DNA of 64,000 nucleotides from Rhizobium sophorae (lineage in GTDB: Bacteria > Pseudomonadota > Alphaproteobacteria > Rhizobiales > Rhizobiaceae), in NCBI RefSeq assembly GCF_013087515.1, contig NZ_JABFCN010000012.1:1-64000 (forward strand). The letters run 5' to 3'. Shown here one piece after another: positions 34,710 to 44,400 of this stretch. The position numbers were made by a program, and so were the translations under genes. The first letter of the stretch is position 1. The number at the start of each line of letters is the position of its first letter. The notes under the pieces were generated by a model, which was not told the origin of the DNA, made no database searches, and saw only the letters and a list, made by a program, of their open reading frames with translations.

Positions 34710-34911
34710 TTGGCCGATAGTGTTGAAAAACTCTAGCGCAAGGCATTCGACGTGATTTTTGGACGTATGACTGGGAATGGAATTCCATTTACGGCCACTT
34801 CGTGAAACCCACTTGCGTTTGGGTAAGCGATGAATGCTGCTCTCCGCAATTCCATTTCGGGGGCTGCGCGCGGCAAAGCCTCTTCCAGAGTTTTTCAACA
34901 GTATCGGCCCA
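34710..34911. mobile_element. 202-bp inverted-repeat element (MITE-like)
   Basis: TTGGCCGATAGTGTTGAAAA at the left (34710-34734) and its near complement at the right (34887-34911) form 25-bp terminal inverted repeats with two to three mismatches. The interior has no gene but does contain short palindromes. The GTTGAAAAACTC core recalls ends of IS5/IS1182-type elements. No clear target duplication was found. Confidence 0.6.
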
Positions 34912-35094
34912 TTGCGGACATTTGCGATCTATGCCTTCAACGGCCGCTTAACGTCCTCAAGTCTTAGCATGTTGCCTGTAGATTCCGAAAGCGGTCGCTC
35001 GTTCAAATGATGGTCGATCGCGCACATTGGCCGATGATCTATTGTGTCGCATGCTTTCAGCGACCGACGCCCGCAAAGTGCAAAGCTTATTTGA
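34912..35094. other. Non-coding flank between MITE-like element and pseudogene
   Basis: No gene is supported here. A minus-strand frame ending MLRLEDVKRPLKA is open but has no ribosome site and no recognised similarity. Confidence 0.5.
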
Positions 35095-35690
35095 GAAACT
35101 CTATCAGCAGTTCGGTGACAGCCTTTACCTGCAGCGCGGGGCACCGACTTGGCGGGCGAAAGAAGCCGACCTAGTTGGGGCCTTCGTAGCCAATCATGCC
35201 ATGCACAGGCTCACTAGTGTCAGCAGCCAGAAGCGCGGTTTGCATGCCCGCAGGTCCACACAATCGGTCGGCGTAAAGCTCAGCCAGCGAACGGCCCGCG
35301 AAATCTTCCAGCAGGTCGGACGGGATGCGGAAATTGCTTGTCGCGGCCCAAGACGCCTTCGGGCTGTCCGCCATGCACGACGGTCAGCGTCGAGTAGTCC
35401 CGCAGGCCCGATCGCAAGTTGCAGAAGTCCGCCAGCGGCGGCAACCGGCCCTCGAGGCGTGGCGGAAACTCCCCCTGACAGTCGTCGACGCGAGCAGTGT
35501 CACCCTCAAGATCCAGAAGAAGGCCGCACGTGAACACTTGGCTGATCGAGCAGATCGGTAGCCGGGTGGCCGTCGTCATCGCTTGGCCGCTCACCAGGTC
35601 GGAATATCCCTATGTCTGCGTAGCTAGCACTTAGCCGTCGGCCACGTCGCCGCCCGGACCCTTGAACTTATCGGGCAGGTCGTCACCTCA
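35095..35690 (-). pseudogene. Decayed D-aminopeptidase (S12 serine peptidase, DAP-like)
   Basis: Minus-strand pieces line up in order with Ochrobactrum D-aminopeptidase: DLPDKFKGPGGDVADG, a stop, VLATQT, a stop where Trp is expected, GYSDL, TRLPICSISQVFTCGLLLD, SGLRDYSTLTVVHGGQPEGV. A frameshift with loss of about 30 residues follows, then SNFRIPSDLLEDFAGRSL, PAGMQTALLAADTSEP, GYEG, a stop, and a last degenerate stretch. The S-x-x-K catalytic motif has become SISQ. The C-terminal two thirds are missing. The functional enzyme frees N-terminal D-amino acids from peptides. The gene is divergent from the peptidase-like gene at 35798. Confidence 0.85.
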
Positions 35691-35797
35691 ACTTAATCAC
35701 TTCTTATAGCTGGCGAAAGGGTAGCTTTGGAATAAACTGCCGAACGTGGCGGTCCGTCGGCGGATACAATGCGTCTTTCATGAAATGGGGGTAAACC

Positions 35798-36526
35798 ATG
35801 TGGCGTGATATCAGCCCCGACGATCAGGTCGACATCGCTGTCGATGGCTATAGGATCAGGGCTTACGGCTTCGGCAAGGGTGTGAACACAGTTTTGTGCC
35901 TCAATGGCGGGCCAGGCCTTCCTTGTGACTATCTGCGTGAAGCCCATTTATGCCTGGTCGATCAAGGCTGTCGTGTCGTTGCCTTCGACCAATTAGGTAC
36001 TGGTGCGTCGGATCGGCCGGATGACGTCTCGCTCTGGACGATCGACCGCTATGTCGCCGAAACCGAGATCGTGCGGCGTGAGCTTGGCCTCGGCAAGGTG
36101 CACATCTTGGGGCACTCCTGGGGCGGATGGCTTGCTATCGACTATGCGCTGACGCATCCCGAAAACCTTGCCTCGCTCATCCTCGCCGATACGGTCGCGT
36201 GCATACCTCACTTGGCCTCCGAACTTGAGCGGCTGCGTGCCGCGCTCGGCTCTGAAACCGTCGCCATGATGCAGAAGCATGAGGCCGAAGGTGCGCTGGA
36301 TCACCTGGAATACATGGCGGCTGTCACATTGCTCAACTACCGTCACGTGGGCCGCTTGCCCGAGTGGCCTGCACCCGTGCAGCGCTCGTTGGATGATTGG
36401 AACATGGGGCCGTACGTGGCCATGCAGGGGCCGTACGAGTTTCTCTGCGACGCCCTCGGCGATGCCATTCCCGACATCGACCCGGACAAGCCACTTCTGC
36501 CGCAAGCCGCTCGGGAAATTGCATAG
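35798..36526 (+). pseudogene. Proline iminopeptidase-like alpha/beta hydrolase, C-terminally truncated
   Basis: The 242-residue frame begins like S33 proline iminopeptidases and L-amino-acid amidases: CLNGGPGLPCDYLREA (oxyanion HGGPG-like), FDQLGTGASDRP, and the nucleophile in LGHSWGGWLAIDYAL. Family members are about 290-310 residues, with the catalytic Asp and His in the last 80. Here the reading departs after YVAMQGPYEFL and ends at 36526, so both residues are missing. It is probably inactive. The start has a GGGGTAAACC leader. It is 42 bp upstream of the peptide-binding protein gene. Confidence 0.75.
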
Positions 36527-36567
36527 CGGCAAGCAGTCAAAGCCAGAGACGAAAAGGGGAAAAAGCA

Positions 36568-38085
36568 ATGAAGAACAAATGGATGAAAGTAGGCTTGGTG
36601 GCCATGATCGCCGGCATGTCGATTGGAACGAGCATCGCAGAGGCGGCGGGTGTGCTGACCATTGGTCGGCGCGAGGACTCGACAACCTTCGATCCGATCA
36701 AGACGGCCCAGAACATTGATTTTTGGGTGTTTTCCAACGTCTACGATGTGCTGATCCGCGTCGACAAGTCCGGCAAGTTGCTGGAACCGGGACTGGCAGA
36801 AAGCTGGTCGGTCTCACCGGACGGAACGACCTACACTTTCAAGCTCCGCGATGCCAAGTTCTCGGACGGCTCACCCATCACCGCCGAAGACGCAGCCTAC
36901 AGCCTGCTGCGCATCCGCGATGATGAAGGCTCTGTTTGGAGTGAATCCTACCAAGTGATCGATACCGCGACCCAAGGTGAGGACGCGCGTACTCTGGTGG
37001 TAAAACTGAAGACGCTGTCGGCACCGTTTGTGGCCTCGCTTGCCATGCCAGGCGCTTCGATCCTGTCAAAGAAGGGACTCGAATCCATAGGGGCCGAAGC
37101 CTATGCCGAGAACCCGATCGCTTCGGGCGCTTTCAAGCTCAAGGAGTGGCGCCGCGGCGATCGGGTCATCCTTGAGAAGAACCCCAATTTCTGGGAGGCC
37201 AATCGCGTCAAGCTTGACGGCGTGGAGTGGATCTCGGTGCCAGACGACAATACGCGCATGCTGAACGTGCAGGCGGGACAGCTGGACGCCGCGCTGTTCG
37301 TGCCGTTCTCCCGCGTGGCCGAACTGAAGAAGGATCCGGAGCTGGTGGTCACGCAGGATACTTCGACGCGCGAAGATCACTTGCTCATCAATCACGAGCA
37401 TGGCCCGCTAGCCAAAAAGGAGGTGCGCGAGGCCCTCGATATGGCAATCGACAAGCAAGCGATCGTCGACACGGTTACCTTCGGCCTGGGCGAGATCGCT
37501 AACTCCTATATCCCCAATGGCGCCCTCTATCACGACGACAAGGCGCTTCAGCGCCCTTATGATCCGGGGAAGGCCAAGCAGATGCTCGCAGATGCCGGTG
37601 CCGCGGACCTGGTATTGAACTATGTCGTGAACGCCGGCAACGAGGTCGACGAGCAGATCGCGGTCCTGTTGCAGCAGCAGCTTGCGAAAGCCGGCGTTAC
37701 GGCGAACCTGCAGAAGGTCGATGCGAGCCAGAGCTGGGACATGCTGGTCGCGGGCGATTACGACCTCTCGGTCATGTACTGGACCTACGACGTCATCGAC
37801 CCGGACCAGAAAACTACCTTCGTGCTGGGCCACGATTCCAACATGAACTACATGACGCGCTATCAGAACGAGAGGGTCAAGAAGCTTGTTGTCGATGCCC
37901 GCCTCGAGATGGACCCGGCCAAGCGCGAGGCAATGTACATGGAAATGCAGAAGACGGCCAAGGCCGACGTGCACTGGATCGACCTCTATTACAGCCCCTT
38001 CATCAACGTAACGCGCAAGAACATCGAGAACTTCTATCAGAATCCACTCGGCCGCTTCTTCCTGGAAGACACGGTCAAGAACTGA
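36568..38085 (+). CDS. ABC transporter substrate-binding protein, peptide type (SBP_bac_5), orphan
   Basis: The ATG at 36568 follows AAAAGGGGA. The 505-residue protein has a signal peptide (KVGLVAMIAGMSIGTSIAEA) and a DppA/OppA-type fold: LEPGLAESWSVSPDGTTYTFKLR, FSDGSPITAEDAAYSLLR, NPIASGAFKLKEW and VREALDMAIDKQAIV. It would deliver peptides or related compounds to an ABC importer. No permease or ATPase genes follow, only a 455-bp non-coding stretch, so it must borrow another transporter or is a leftover of a lost operon with the two broken peptidase genes upstream. Confidence 0.9.
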   Translation: MKNKWMKVGLVAMIAGMSIGTSIAEAAGVLTIGRREDSTTFDPIKTAQNIDFWVFSNVYDVLIRVDKSGKLLEPGLAESWSVSPDGTTYTFKLRDAKFSDGSPITAEDAAYSLLRIRDDEGSVWSESYQVIDTATQGEDARTLVVKLKTLSAPFVASLAMPGASILSKKGLESIGAEAYAENPIASGAFKLKEWRRGDRVILEKNPNFWEANRVKLDGVEWISVPDDNTRMLNVQAGQLDAALFVPFSRVAELKKDPELVVTQDTSTREDHLLINHEHGPLAKKEVREALDMAIDKQAIVDTVTFGLGEIANSYIPNGALYHDDKALQRPYDPGKAKQMLADAGAADLVLNYVVNAGNEVDEQIAVLLQQQLAKAGVTANLQKVDASQSWDMLVAGDYDLSVMYWTYDVIDPDQKTTFVLGHDSNMNYMTRYQNERVKKLVVDARLEMDPAKREAMYMEMQKTAKADVHWIDLYYSPFINVTRKNIENFYQNPLGRFFLEDTVKN

Positions 38086-38540
38086 GATTGCATCCTGCTG
38101 CGCGGCGGTTCCATTCCCGCCGCAGCGGCCTTGGCTAGAAGCGGAAGAAATCGCAGCGGGGTGTTGGCCTATAAGTGTGACGCCAATTGCGGAACACTGC
38201 GGGAGCGCGTCGCGCGGCCGCTTAGCCTAAACTAAAACAGAACCTGCGCTATCTTCTATCTTTCTACCGGTCGCCTCAAAGGCATCACGCGCGCACTCAG
38301 CCTCCGCTCCCGTCTCAGCCGACTCCAAGGATAAGTCCGGGCTGGGCACAGCTCGATCCCGTGCTTATTGTGGCACGCAGCACGCCAGCCATGCGCCTGA
38401 TGTCGGACGTTGCGCGGGAGATGGCGCGAGTTAGGCTGTTTGGTACTGGCGCAAAGTGCGGCCACACTCGACGCAAAGGATACTTTCGAAATCTCAGACT
38501 TCAGACTTCCCTAGTCGCAGTTCCCAAGTTTGATATCATT
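38086..38540. other. Intergenic region without a gene
   Basis: The only clear structure is the hairpin at 38102-38123. Short frames on both strands have no ribosome sites or recognised products. It separates the peptide-catabolism remnants from the minus-strand peroxidase block. Confidence 0.5.
38102..38123. terminator. Hairpin between convergent genes
   Basis: GCGGCGG (38102-38108) and CCGCCGC (38117-38123) form a perfect 7-bp stem 16 bp after the stop of the binding-protein gene. There is no T run, so it may act as a weak or Rho-assisted terminator or an mRNA end stabiliser. Confidence 0.45.
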
Positions 38541-40364
38541 TCAAGGCTGCGTGACACCTGCAAAGATAAGCAAGTCTGCAAACGTAAACGTCCCTGACAC
38601 CTTCGACGGAAGGATTGGCTTGAATCCGCCAATCACATTCAGGAACGAGTTGCCGTCCCGCTTCAGCATCCGGACGAATGTCCGTGCTACGATGCGACCG
38701 CCGACTGGCCCGAGGTGGTCGCCGCCGCCAAGCACTGCGGCCTCACGCAGGACGTAGTACCAGAGCGGCGTCTTCTTGAGCAACACTTGGCCGCCTGCAT
38801 TCAGCGCAGCGATTTCGTTGGCCGGTAGACCCTGCGTGAGCTGCGCCGATGTCATTGGTTGAACTCGAAAGTGTTTCGCCATGCCCTGACCGCTCGGCAA
38901 GCCGAGCGCCAGTCCGCGCTGCAGGTTGCGCCGTGCGAGGACCTTCATGATCCCGGCAAAGCCGGGCAGATTCTCGAGTTCGGACGCGAGCACGCTGTCG
39001 ATTCGGCGGGCCTTGTTGTTCACCGGCACGGGTACTCCTGTGTCGAAGAACGCGTTGAAGTCCACGACCCAATTTGACAGCACTGGCAAGTTCGGATTTC
39101 GCGCAAACTTAAACACTTGGGCCATAGTGGCGTTCGGGAATCGGAAGCTCACCCAGTAATTGTCACGGACCATACTGTGGCCGAATCGATAGGCCGCCAC
39201 GGCAAACTCGACAGGCATGCGGAAAGGGCTGTTGATCGGCGCGTTCACGGTGTTGATTGCATTTGTCACCGTCGCGCTGCCGCAAATCCGCGTTAGGAAG
39301 TCGTAAACCACAGCCCACTGATAATGATGTGTCACGAGCCGCTTGGCTTCGGTGAAGATGTCTCCGCCGAAGTTCGCGGCGACAAGTAAATCAACGACCT
39401 GATTGTGGAACCGAAGCATTGCGTGATGGAACTGCGTAACGATGAGGTTCTCATCGTTGCGGGGGTCGCCGATGATCGCCGTGTTAGAAGATGCCCCGGG
39501 ATTCAGCGGATTGTGGACACGTGGCACGTCGAAGTCCGTTTGCACTTGCATGCCGCTTTGATCGCCTACGTTGCCGGCCGGACCGCCTGGCCCGGCGTTG
39601 CGGTTCGTGCCGAGCTCAAATTTGATTGCCGTCGAGGGACCGGACGAGGGAAAGACGTAGAGGAATGGCTGCAACGCTGGTCCGTCTCCGTACAGCGAAT
39701 CGAGGTCTAGCGCCGGCGTCCGCATGTTGTGAATGGTCTCGGCGTCGGTCTCGGCGTCGAGGGGGGAGGACACATCAAGCGTAATGTCGTGATCAATGAA
39801 CTGCCCGACGTATGTGAAGCCTGCCGGATTGACCGAATCCGGCGATGTCTCGCGGCCTGGGTCGGCCATCAAGTCGCCCAAGGTGTCGAGAAGCGCCTGG
39901 TTAGCCGGCGTAAATTGCAGCCGCGTTGCCGCCCTCGTCAACCAGGACGACATATAACCGAACTTGTCCGCACACGGCGAGGCAAGCGGCAGAAGCGTGA
40001 ACCAGGCAAGGGACATCTTCGCGCCGTGGAAGCTGCGTAGTGCCGGCTTGAGGGTGGCGATGGTCTCGCGGATGTCTTCCGGCAATTCGACGATCGGAAC
40101 CGCCGCGTCGCTGATGCTGTTCACCGCGTCACACAGTTGCTCCTCGCTGACCGTCGGCTTCAGGTTGAACTCGCGGACGCGCGCCGACACTTCCTCGGGC
40201 GACATCGCGGCCTTTCTCGCGGCGCCGGACGGAGTGGCGGGGTCCGAGAGCTGGACCGCGAGAAACGGCTGCGGACTTTCAATGCCGTTCACCGTAAAGG
40301 CCGGAACACTCTTTGGTTTTGCCGCACGTGGTGTTTTGCTGGGGGCTCGAGACTTGCTCGCCAT
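38541..40364 (-). CDS. Animal-type haem peroxidase (peroxidase-cyclooxygenase superfamily)
   Basis: The 607-residue protein has the distal-side motif GQFIDHDITLD (distal His192), the catalytic Arg in GDPRNDENLIVTQFHHAMLRFHN (R302), and the proximal His396 in AYRFGHSMVRDNY. These identify an An_peroxidase, which oxidises halides or organic donors with H2O2. The N-terminus is Lys/Pro-rich without a signal peptide, so export would need another route. It is the last of four minus-strand genes with lower GC than the flanking operons. Homologues are patchy in bacteria, so transfer is likely. Confidence 0.9.
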   Translation of the reverse strand: MASKSRAPSKTPRAAKPKSVPAFTVNGIESPQPFLAVQLSDPATPSGAARKAAMSPEEVSARVREFNLKPTVSEEQLCDAVNSISDAAVPIVELPEDIRETIATLKPALRSFHGAKMSLAWFTLLPLASPCADKFGYMSSWLTRAATRLQFTPANQALLDTLGDLMADPGRETSPDSVNPAGFTYVGQFIDHDITLDVSSPLDAETDAETIHNMRTPALDLDSLYGDGPALQPFLYVFPSSGPSTAIKFELGTNRNAGPGGPAGNVGDQSGMQVQTDFDVPRVHNPLNPGASSNTAIIGDPRNDENLIVTQFHHAMLRFHNQVVDLLVAANFGGDIFTEAKRLVTHHYQWAVVYDFLTRICGSATVTNAINTVNAPINSPFRMPVEFAVAAYRFGHSMVRDNYWVSFRFPNATMAQVFKFARNPNLPVLSNWVVDFNAFFDTGVPVPVNNKARRIDSVLASELENLPGFAGIMKVLARRNLQRGLALGLPSGQGMAKHFRVQPMTSAQLTQGLPANEIAALNAGGQVLLKKTPLWYYVLREAAVLGGGDHLGPVGGRIVARTFVRMLKRDGNSFLNVIGGFKPILPSKVSGTFTFADLLIFAGVTQP

Positions 40365-40535
40365 CTGCCCGTCCTGTCGATGGAGTCAAAGTTTCAGCGG
40401 AAGCAAAAATGCAGACGACAGAGATCGGGCCCTTCGCGCAAGAATTCCCTTGCATTAGGCACACATTCACGGCGGATCGACTGCTTTTACAACCCCGATA
40501 CGGTATACTGAAGAGACTGCAACCCAGACGTTCTC

Positions 40536-40793
40536 TCAATCATCTGGATCAACGGTTGGTTCGGGAGGTCCTGGTATCTTGGCCCAGTATTGCACCTCAT
40601 CCTCCGTCACCAGGATGCCGGGGCCGCCGTACCAAAGTTCCATTGGCGCGTGATAGGCGACAATGTTGTATTGGTAAGTACGGTTCTTCTCGTCCCATGC
40701 AGTGACTATGATCTGTTGAGCCGCATCTCGCGGAAGTCCAACGAAATCTTTGCTTCTCCATTCGAGAATGGGATCGTTCGTTTGCGAGTTCAT
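40536..40793 (-). CDS. Hypothetical protein (85 aa)
   Basis: I do not recognise it. The acidic 85-residue product reads as a small soluble domain with aromatic strands (TYQYNIVAYHAPMELWYGG) and a Pro/Asp-rich tail. A GGAGATGATGG stretch precedes the ATG. It lies between the peroxidase and a Trp-rich unknown protein on the same strand, with gaps of 171 and 54 bp. Confidence 0.5.
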   Translation of the reverse strand: MNSQTNDPILEWRSKDFVGLPRDAAQQIIVTAWDEKNRTYQYNIVAYHAPMELWYGGPGILVTEDEVQYWAKIPGPPEPTVDPDD

Positions 40794-40847
40794 TCCATCA
40801 TCTCCATAAGAAAATAGTGGATTGTCAGTCCCTTATGCGTCGTCCGG

Positions 40848-41222
40848 CTACGGAACAATAACAATTTCGACTTCCTCGGACCACCAGAAGTAACTCTGCT
40901 TACCAAAACCAAACAAAGATGTTGCAATTAGAACGGCCGACCCCATCGCCGGCCCTGGCCTGAAACGTCCATCCCCATCCCAAACCCATTGACCCGCCAC
41001 CTGAACACGTGGCCACCAAATCCGATTCGCCCTCCAACTGTTCGGTCCGAAACCCGCGGTCTGGTAAGTCATTTGGATAGCGCCGGTGGATTTCTGCATT
41101 AGCCATACCTCGACGCGGTCTATCTTGTCGTCGAATTTTGGAAAAAGCGGCCCCTCTGGCCATTCGACCCAATAGTTTGTTGTATTAAGCTTTGCCGTCT
41201 GGTTGAATTTTCCTCCTGCCAT
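40848..41222 (-). CDS. Hypothetical Trp-rich protein (124 aa)
   Basis: The ATG at 41222 (MAGGKFNQTAKLN) lies 7 bp after a strong GGAGGGG ribosome site, which rules out the upstream TTG. The product is unusually rich in Trp (VEWPEG, RIWWPRVQVAGQWVWDG, YFWWSEEVE) and reads as a beta-sandwich-like small domain. There is no signal peptide and no family I recognise. It is located 54 bp ahead of the 85-residue gene and may be translated with it. Confidence 0.6.
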   Translation of the reverse strand: MAGGKFNQTAKLNTTNYWVEWPEGPLFPKFDDKIDRVEVWLMQKSTGAIQMTYQTAGFGPNSWRANRIWWPRVQVAGQWVWDGDGRFRPGPAMGSAVLIATSLFGFGKQSYFWWSEEVEIVIVP

Positions 41223-41409
41223 GATTTTCCCCTCCAAATTACTCTCCGAGGACGACTCTTGGAGCCGCAGAAATACAATACCACCGCCGCTCAGGAAAGA
41301 AAGGAAGATTTGGATGCAGGATACTTTCTATCAAAACTGTAAAAGTTCTTGATGGAGATTGGCGCCGCCCGAATGTCGGGGGTCCGGCGAAGTCGAGTTG
41401 CTTGCAATA

Positions 41410-44400
41410 TCAGCCGTCCTTGACTTGCGCCAACCACGACTGCGTCGTGAACGCGGAGACGTTATTGCCCTTGAGCCCATAGAGACGGAACGCCTCGGAG
41501 GCGACAACAACGGCCTCGTCAACGCGCAGTGACGCTTTGAGCACCTCGGCCAAGTCCATGAGCGCGTCCGCCCGGTGGTTGACGAAATCGGTCCTCTGGG
41601 CGAGCGCCGCGGCCTCGCGAGCCAGAACCTCGGCTTCCCGATACTGCGCCCGCCTTGCTAGCACCCGCGCACGAACGCCGCGCCAGAGGATCTGCGAAAG
41701 CAGGTCGCCCTTTGCAGCCAGCTGGGCGCTCACCTCGGCGAACTCCTCGGCCTCCCCGTCGCGCCCCTGTTCCAGGACTGCGCGCGCGAGGAACGCAGCG
41801 GTCGTGGAGCGGAACATCCTCTCGCCCATCTCCTCGAGCGCGCGATACCCCGTGCGCAGGCTTTCCTCTGCTGCGGCCGGGTTACCAGCGAGAAGTTCGA
41901 CGACGGCTTCGTTCTGGGACATTGCCGCGTCGAGCTTAAAACCTAGCTCGGCATAGGCGGCGTTGCTCGTCGCAAGCAGTTCGCGCGCGAGCTCAAATTG
42001 GCCAACCATGCCGTACAAGCCCGCAAGGTGACGGAGGATCGCAGCGTCGGATTCGGGACTGTTGTGCACTTCCTTGAGCATTGCCTTGCAGCGGCGGATG
42101 CCAATGCTGGCCGGCGTCGGACCGAACCAAAGTGACGATGCTATCCACGTCTGAATCTCGTTGTACAAATGCTGATCGCCGGCGATCCGCGCGTGAGCGG
42201 CCGCACGCTTCCACGCCTCTGCTGCCGCCTCGGCGCGTGCTTCGTTCCAATAGAGCAATGCCTCGAGCCGCCTTGCTCTGCATAGGCCGAGATTGTCTTT
42301 GTAGCGATCGAATACCGGCATCACCAAGGTCGTCGCCCGCGCGGCTTCCTCGGTTCCGCCCTCCTCGACACGTAGCAGTCGGAGAAAGTGCTGCTCAACG
42401 AGCACGTGCGACGCAACGAGCTCGTCGTTTGCTATGGTAGCAAGTCGCTCCGCGTCCTGCAGTATGCGCTCGGCCTCGGACAGCCGCCCACACTCTATCA
42501 GTGCGCGGCCTAGTTCCGCGAGCAGCGTTCTTCGCCGGGAATCGTCCTTGAGGAGCAGGTGAGGTACCGCTACGCACAACCGCTCCAATAGCGTAATGGC
42601 CGAGGATAGGTGGCTGCGGCCGAGTGCCCGCCGAGCTGCCGCCTCGAGCCGCGGGGCTGCCTGGGCCGCTAGCGAAGCGGCGAGAGGATCCTGGGAGTCA
42701 AGCGCGACGCGATACTGAAAAGCCTGCTCGAAGTGGTAGCCAACGATCTCATCAAATTCCCTTAGATGTCCTTCTGACTTCATCTCGAGCCAGGCGGCGA
42801 AGCGTTCATGCAACTCGGCCCGCAAGTGTTTCGACAATGAGCGATACGCGGCATCGCGGATTAGAACGTGTCGGAAGTGGTAGGCCTCCTCCCCGGAGAA
42901 GTCCGGCGAACCCGGACGGATCAGGTCCCGGCGGACAAGCGCGAGCAGCCCATCATGAACCACCGAATTGGGCACCGGGCGAGCAAGCTCGACGACCGCA
43001 CTGCGATGAAACACCACGCCTTCGATGGCAGCCATCGTAAGGATCGCTCGTTCGTGCTCTGGAAGGCGGTCAAGACGCGCGCCCAGAAGCGCGTCGATTG
43101 TCGCGGGGACTCGCGGCGGATCGGAGAGATCGCCGCGCGCGACCCAAGTATCTTTCTCACGGGTAAGCAGCTTCTCATCGACGAGCATTGCCACAAACTC
43201 TTCCGCAAAAAGCGGATTGCCGTCCGCGGCGTCAGTAATTGTTGACACCACCGAAGGCTGTAGCGGCACATGGTCGAGCAGATTTGAAAGCATTTCGCGG
43301 GATTCCGCTTCACTCAGCGGTTCAAGCACGACCGTCGACGCATTTGACCTTCCGCTTCCCCAATCGGGGCGTGTATCAAGTAGTTCTGGTCGTGCAATAG
43401 CGACTATCAATATGGGGAAACCGTGCGACAAATCGACGAGATGCTCGATCAGGTCGAGGAACATCGACTCGGCCCAGTGGAGATCATCCACCACGATCAC
43501 GAGCGGTCGTTCTCGCGCCAGTGACTCCAACAGACGTCGAACGGCCCAGAAAGTCTCCTCGCCTCTCCCTGGCTTTCCACCACCAAAGCCGAGCAGTTCA
43601 GCCACGGTCTCAGCGATGAGCCCAGCCTTTTTGTCCCCAGCAAGGTTCTCTGCGATCTTTGCCACGGACTGCTTGCCGAGGTCCAGGCCCTCGGCGTTGG
43701 TGATCTCTCGGAAAATGTCTGCGAGCGGTCGATATGTAATGCCCTCGCCGTAGGGAAGGCAGCGCCCCCGCGCGACAAGTGTGTCGCTCGGAAGACTTGC
43801 GGTGATTTCCAGAACAAGCCGCGATTTTCCAACCCCCGCATCGCCCAAGATGGTCAATAGGCGACAGGCTCTGTGCCTGATCACGTCGCGAAAAATGGTG
43901 TGGATCATTTCCCGCTCGCGCCCGCGTCCGACGAACGGCGCCTCGAATCGACGTCGAATGCCGGGGGCATGCGCGGCGATGCTTATCACTGTGAAGGCAT
44001 GGAATTTTTCGCCGTGCTTGAGCGCGCGCGGGCCGCTCATCTTCGCGAAGACGGCATCGCGTACCAGCTTATGGGTCGACTCTCCAATAAGGATCTCGTC
44101 AGGCGCCGCGGCCTCTTCGAGACGCTTCGCCACGCGCACAGCCTCGCCGGTGAGAAAGCGTTGCCCTTGGTTGTCGTCACCGGTAATGACCTCCCCGGTG
44201 TTGATGCCGACCCGATGCGCCAGCTGAACACCCCAACTTGCTTCAAGCTCACTGTTCAGCTTAGCGAGCGCTTCGCGCATTTCAACTGCCGCGCGCACCG
44301 CCCGCAGGGCATCATCCTCGCGACGCATAGGCTCGCCGAAAACGGCCATGATCTCGTCGCCAATGAACTTTTCTACATTTCCACCGTGCCGGTGGATAGC

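Noticed and set aside
34710..34911. Target-site duplication around the inverted-repeat element
   Set aside because: Flanking bases on the two sides do not match beyond the repeats themselves.
35027..35533. 168-codon plus-strand frame in the accessory region
   Set aside because: It lies over the D-aminopeptidase remnant, which is recognised piece by piece on the minus strand; the plus frame has no similarity.
36397..36567. Upstream extension of the peptide-binding protein
   Set aside because: The extension overlaps the hydrolase remnant out of frame and would bury the signal peptide; ATG 36568 has a strong ribosome site.
38256..38597. Short frames on both strands in the gap after the peptide-binding protein
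   Set aside because: No ribosome sites, no recognisable domains, and both frames are arginine-rich as expected of random high-GC sequence.
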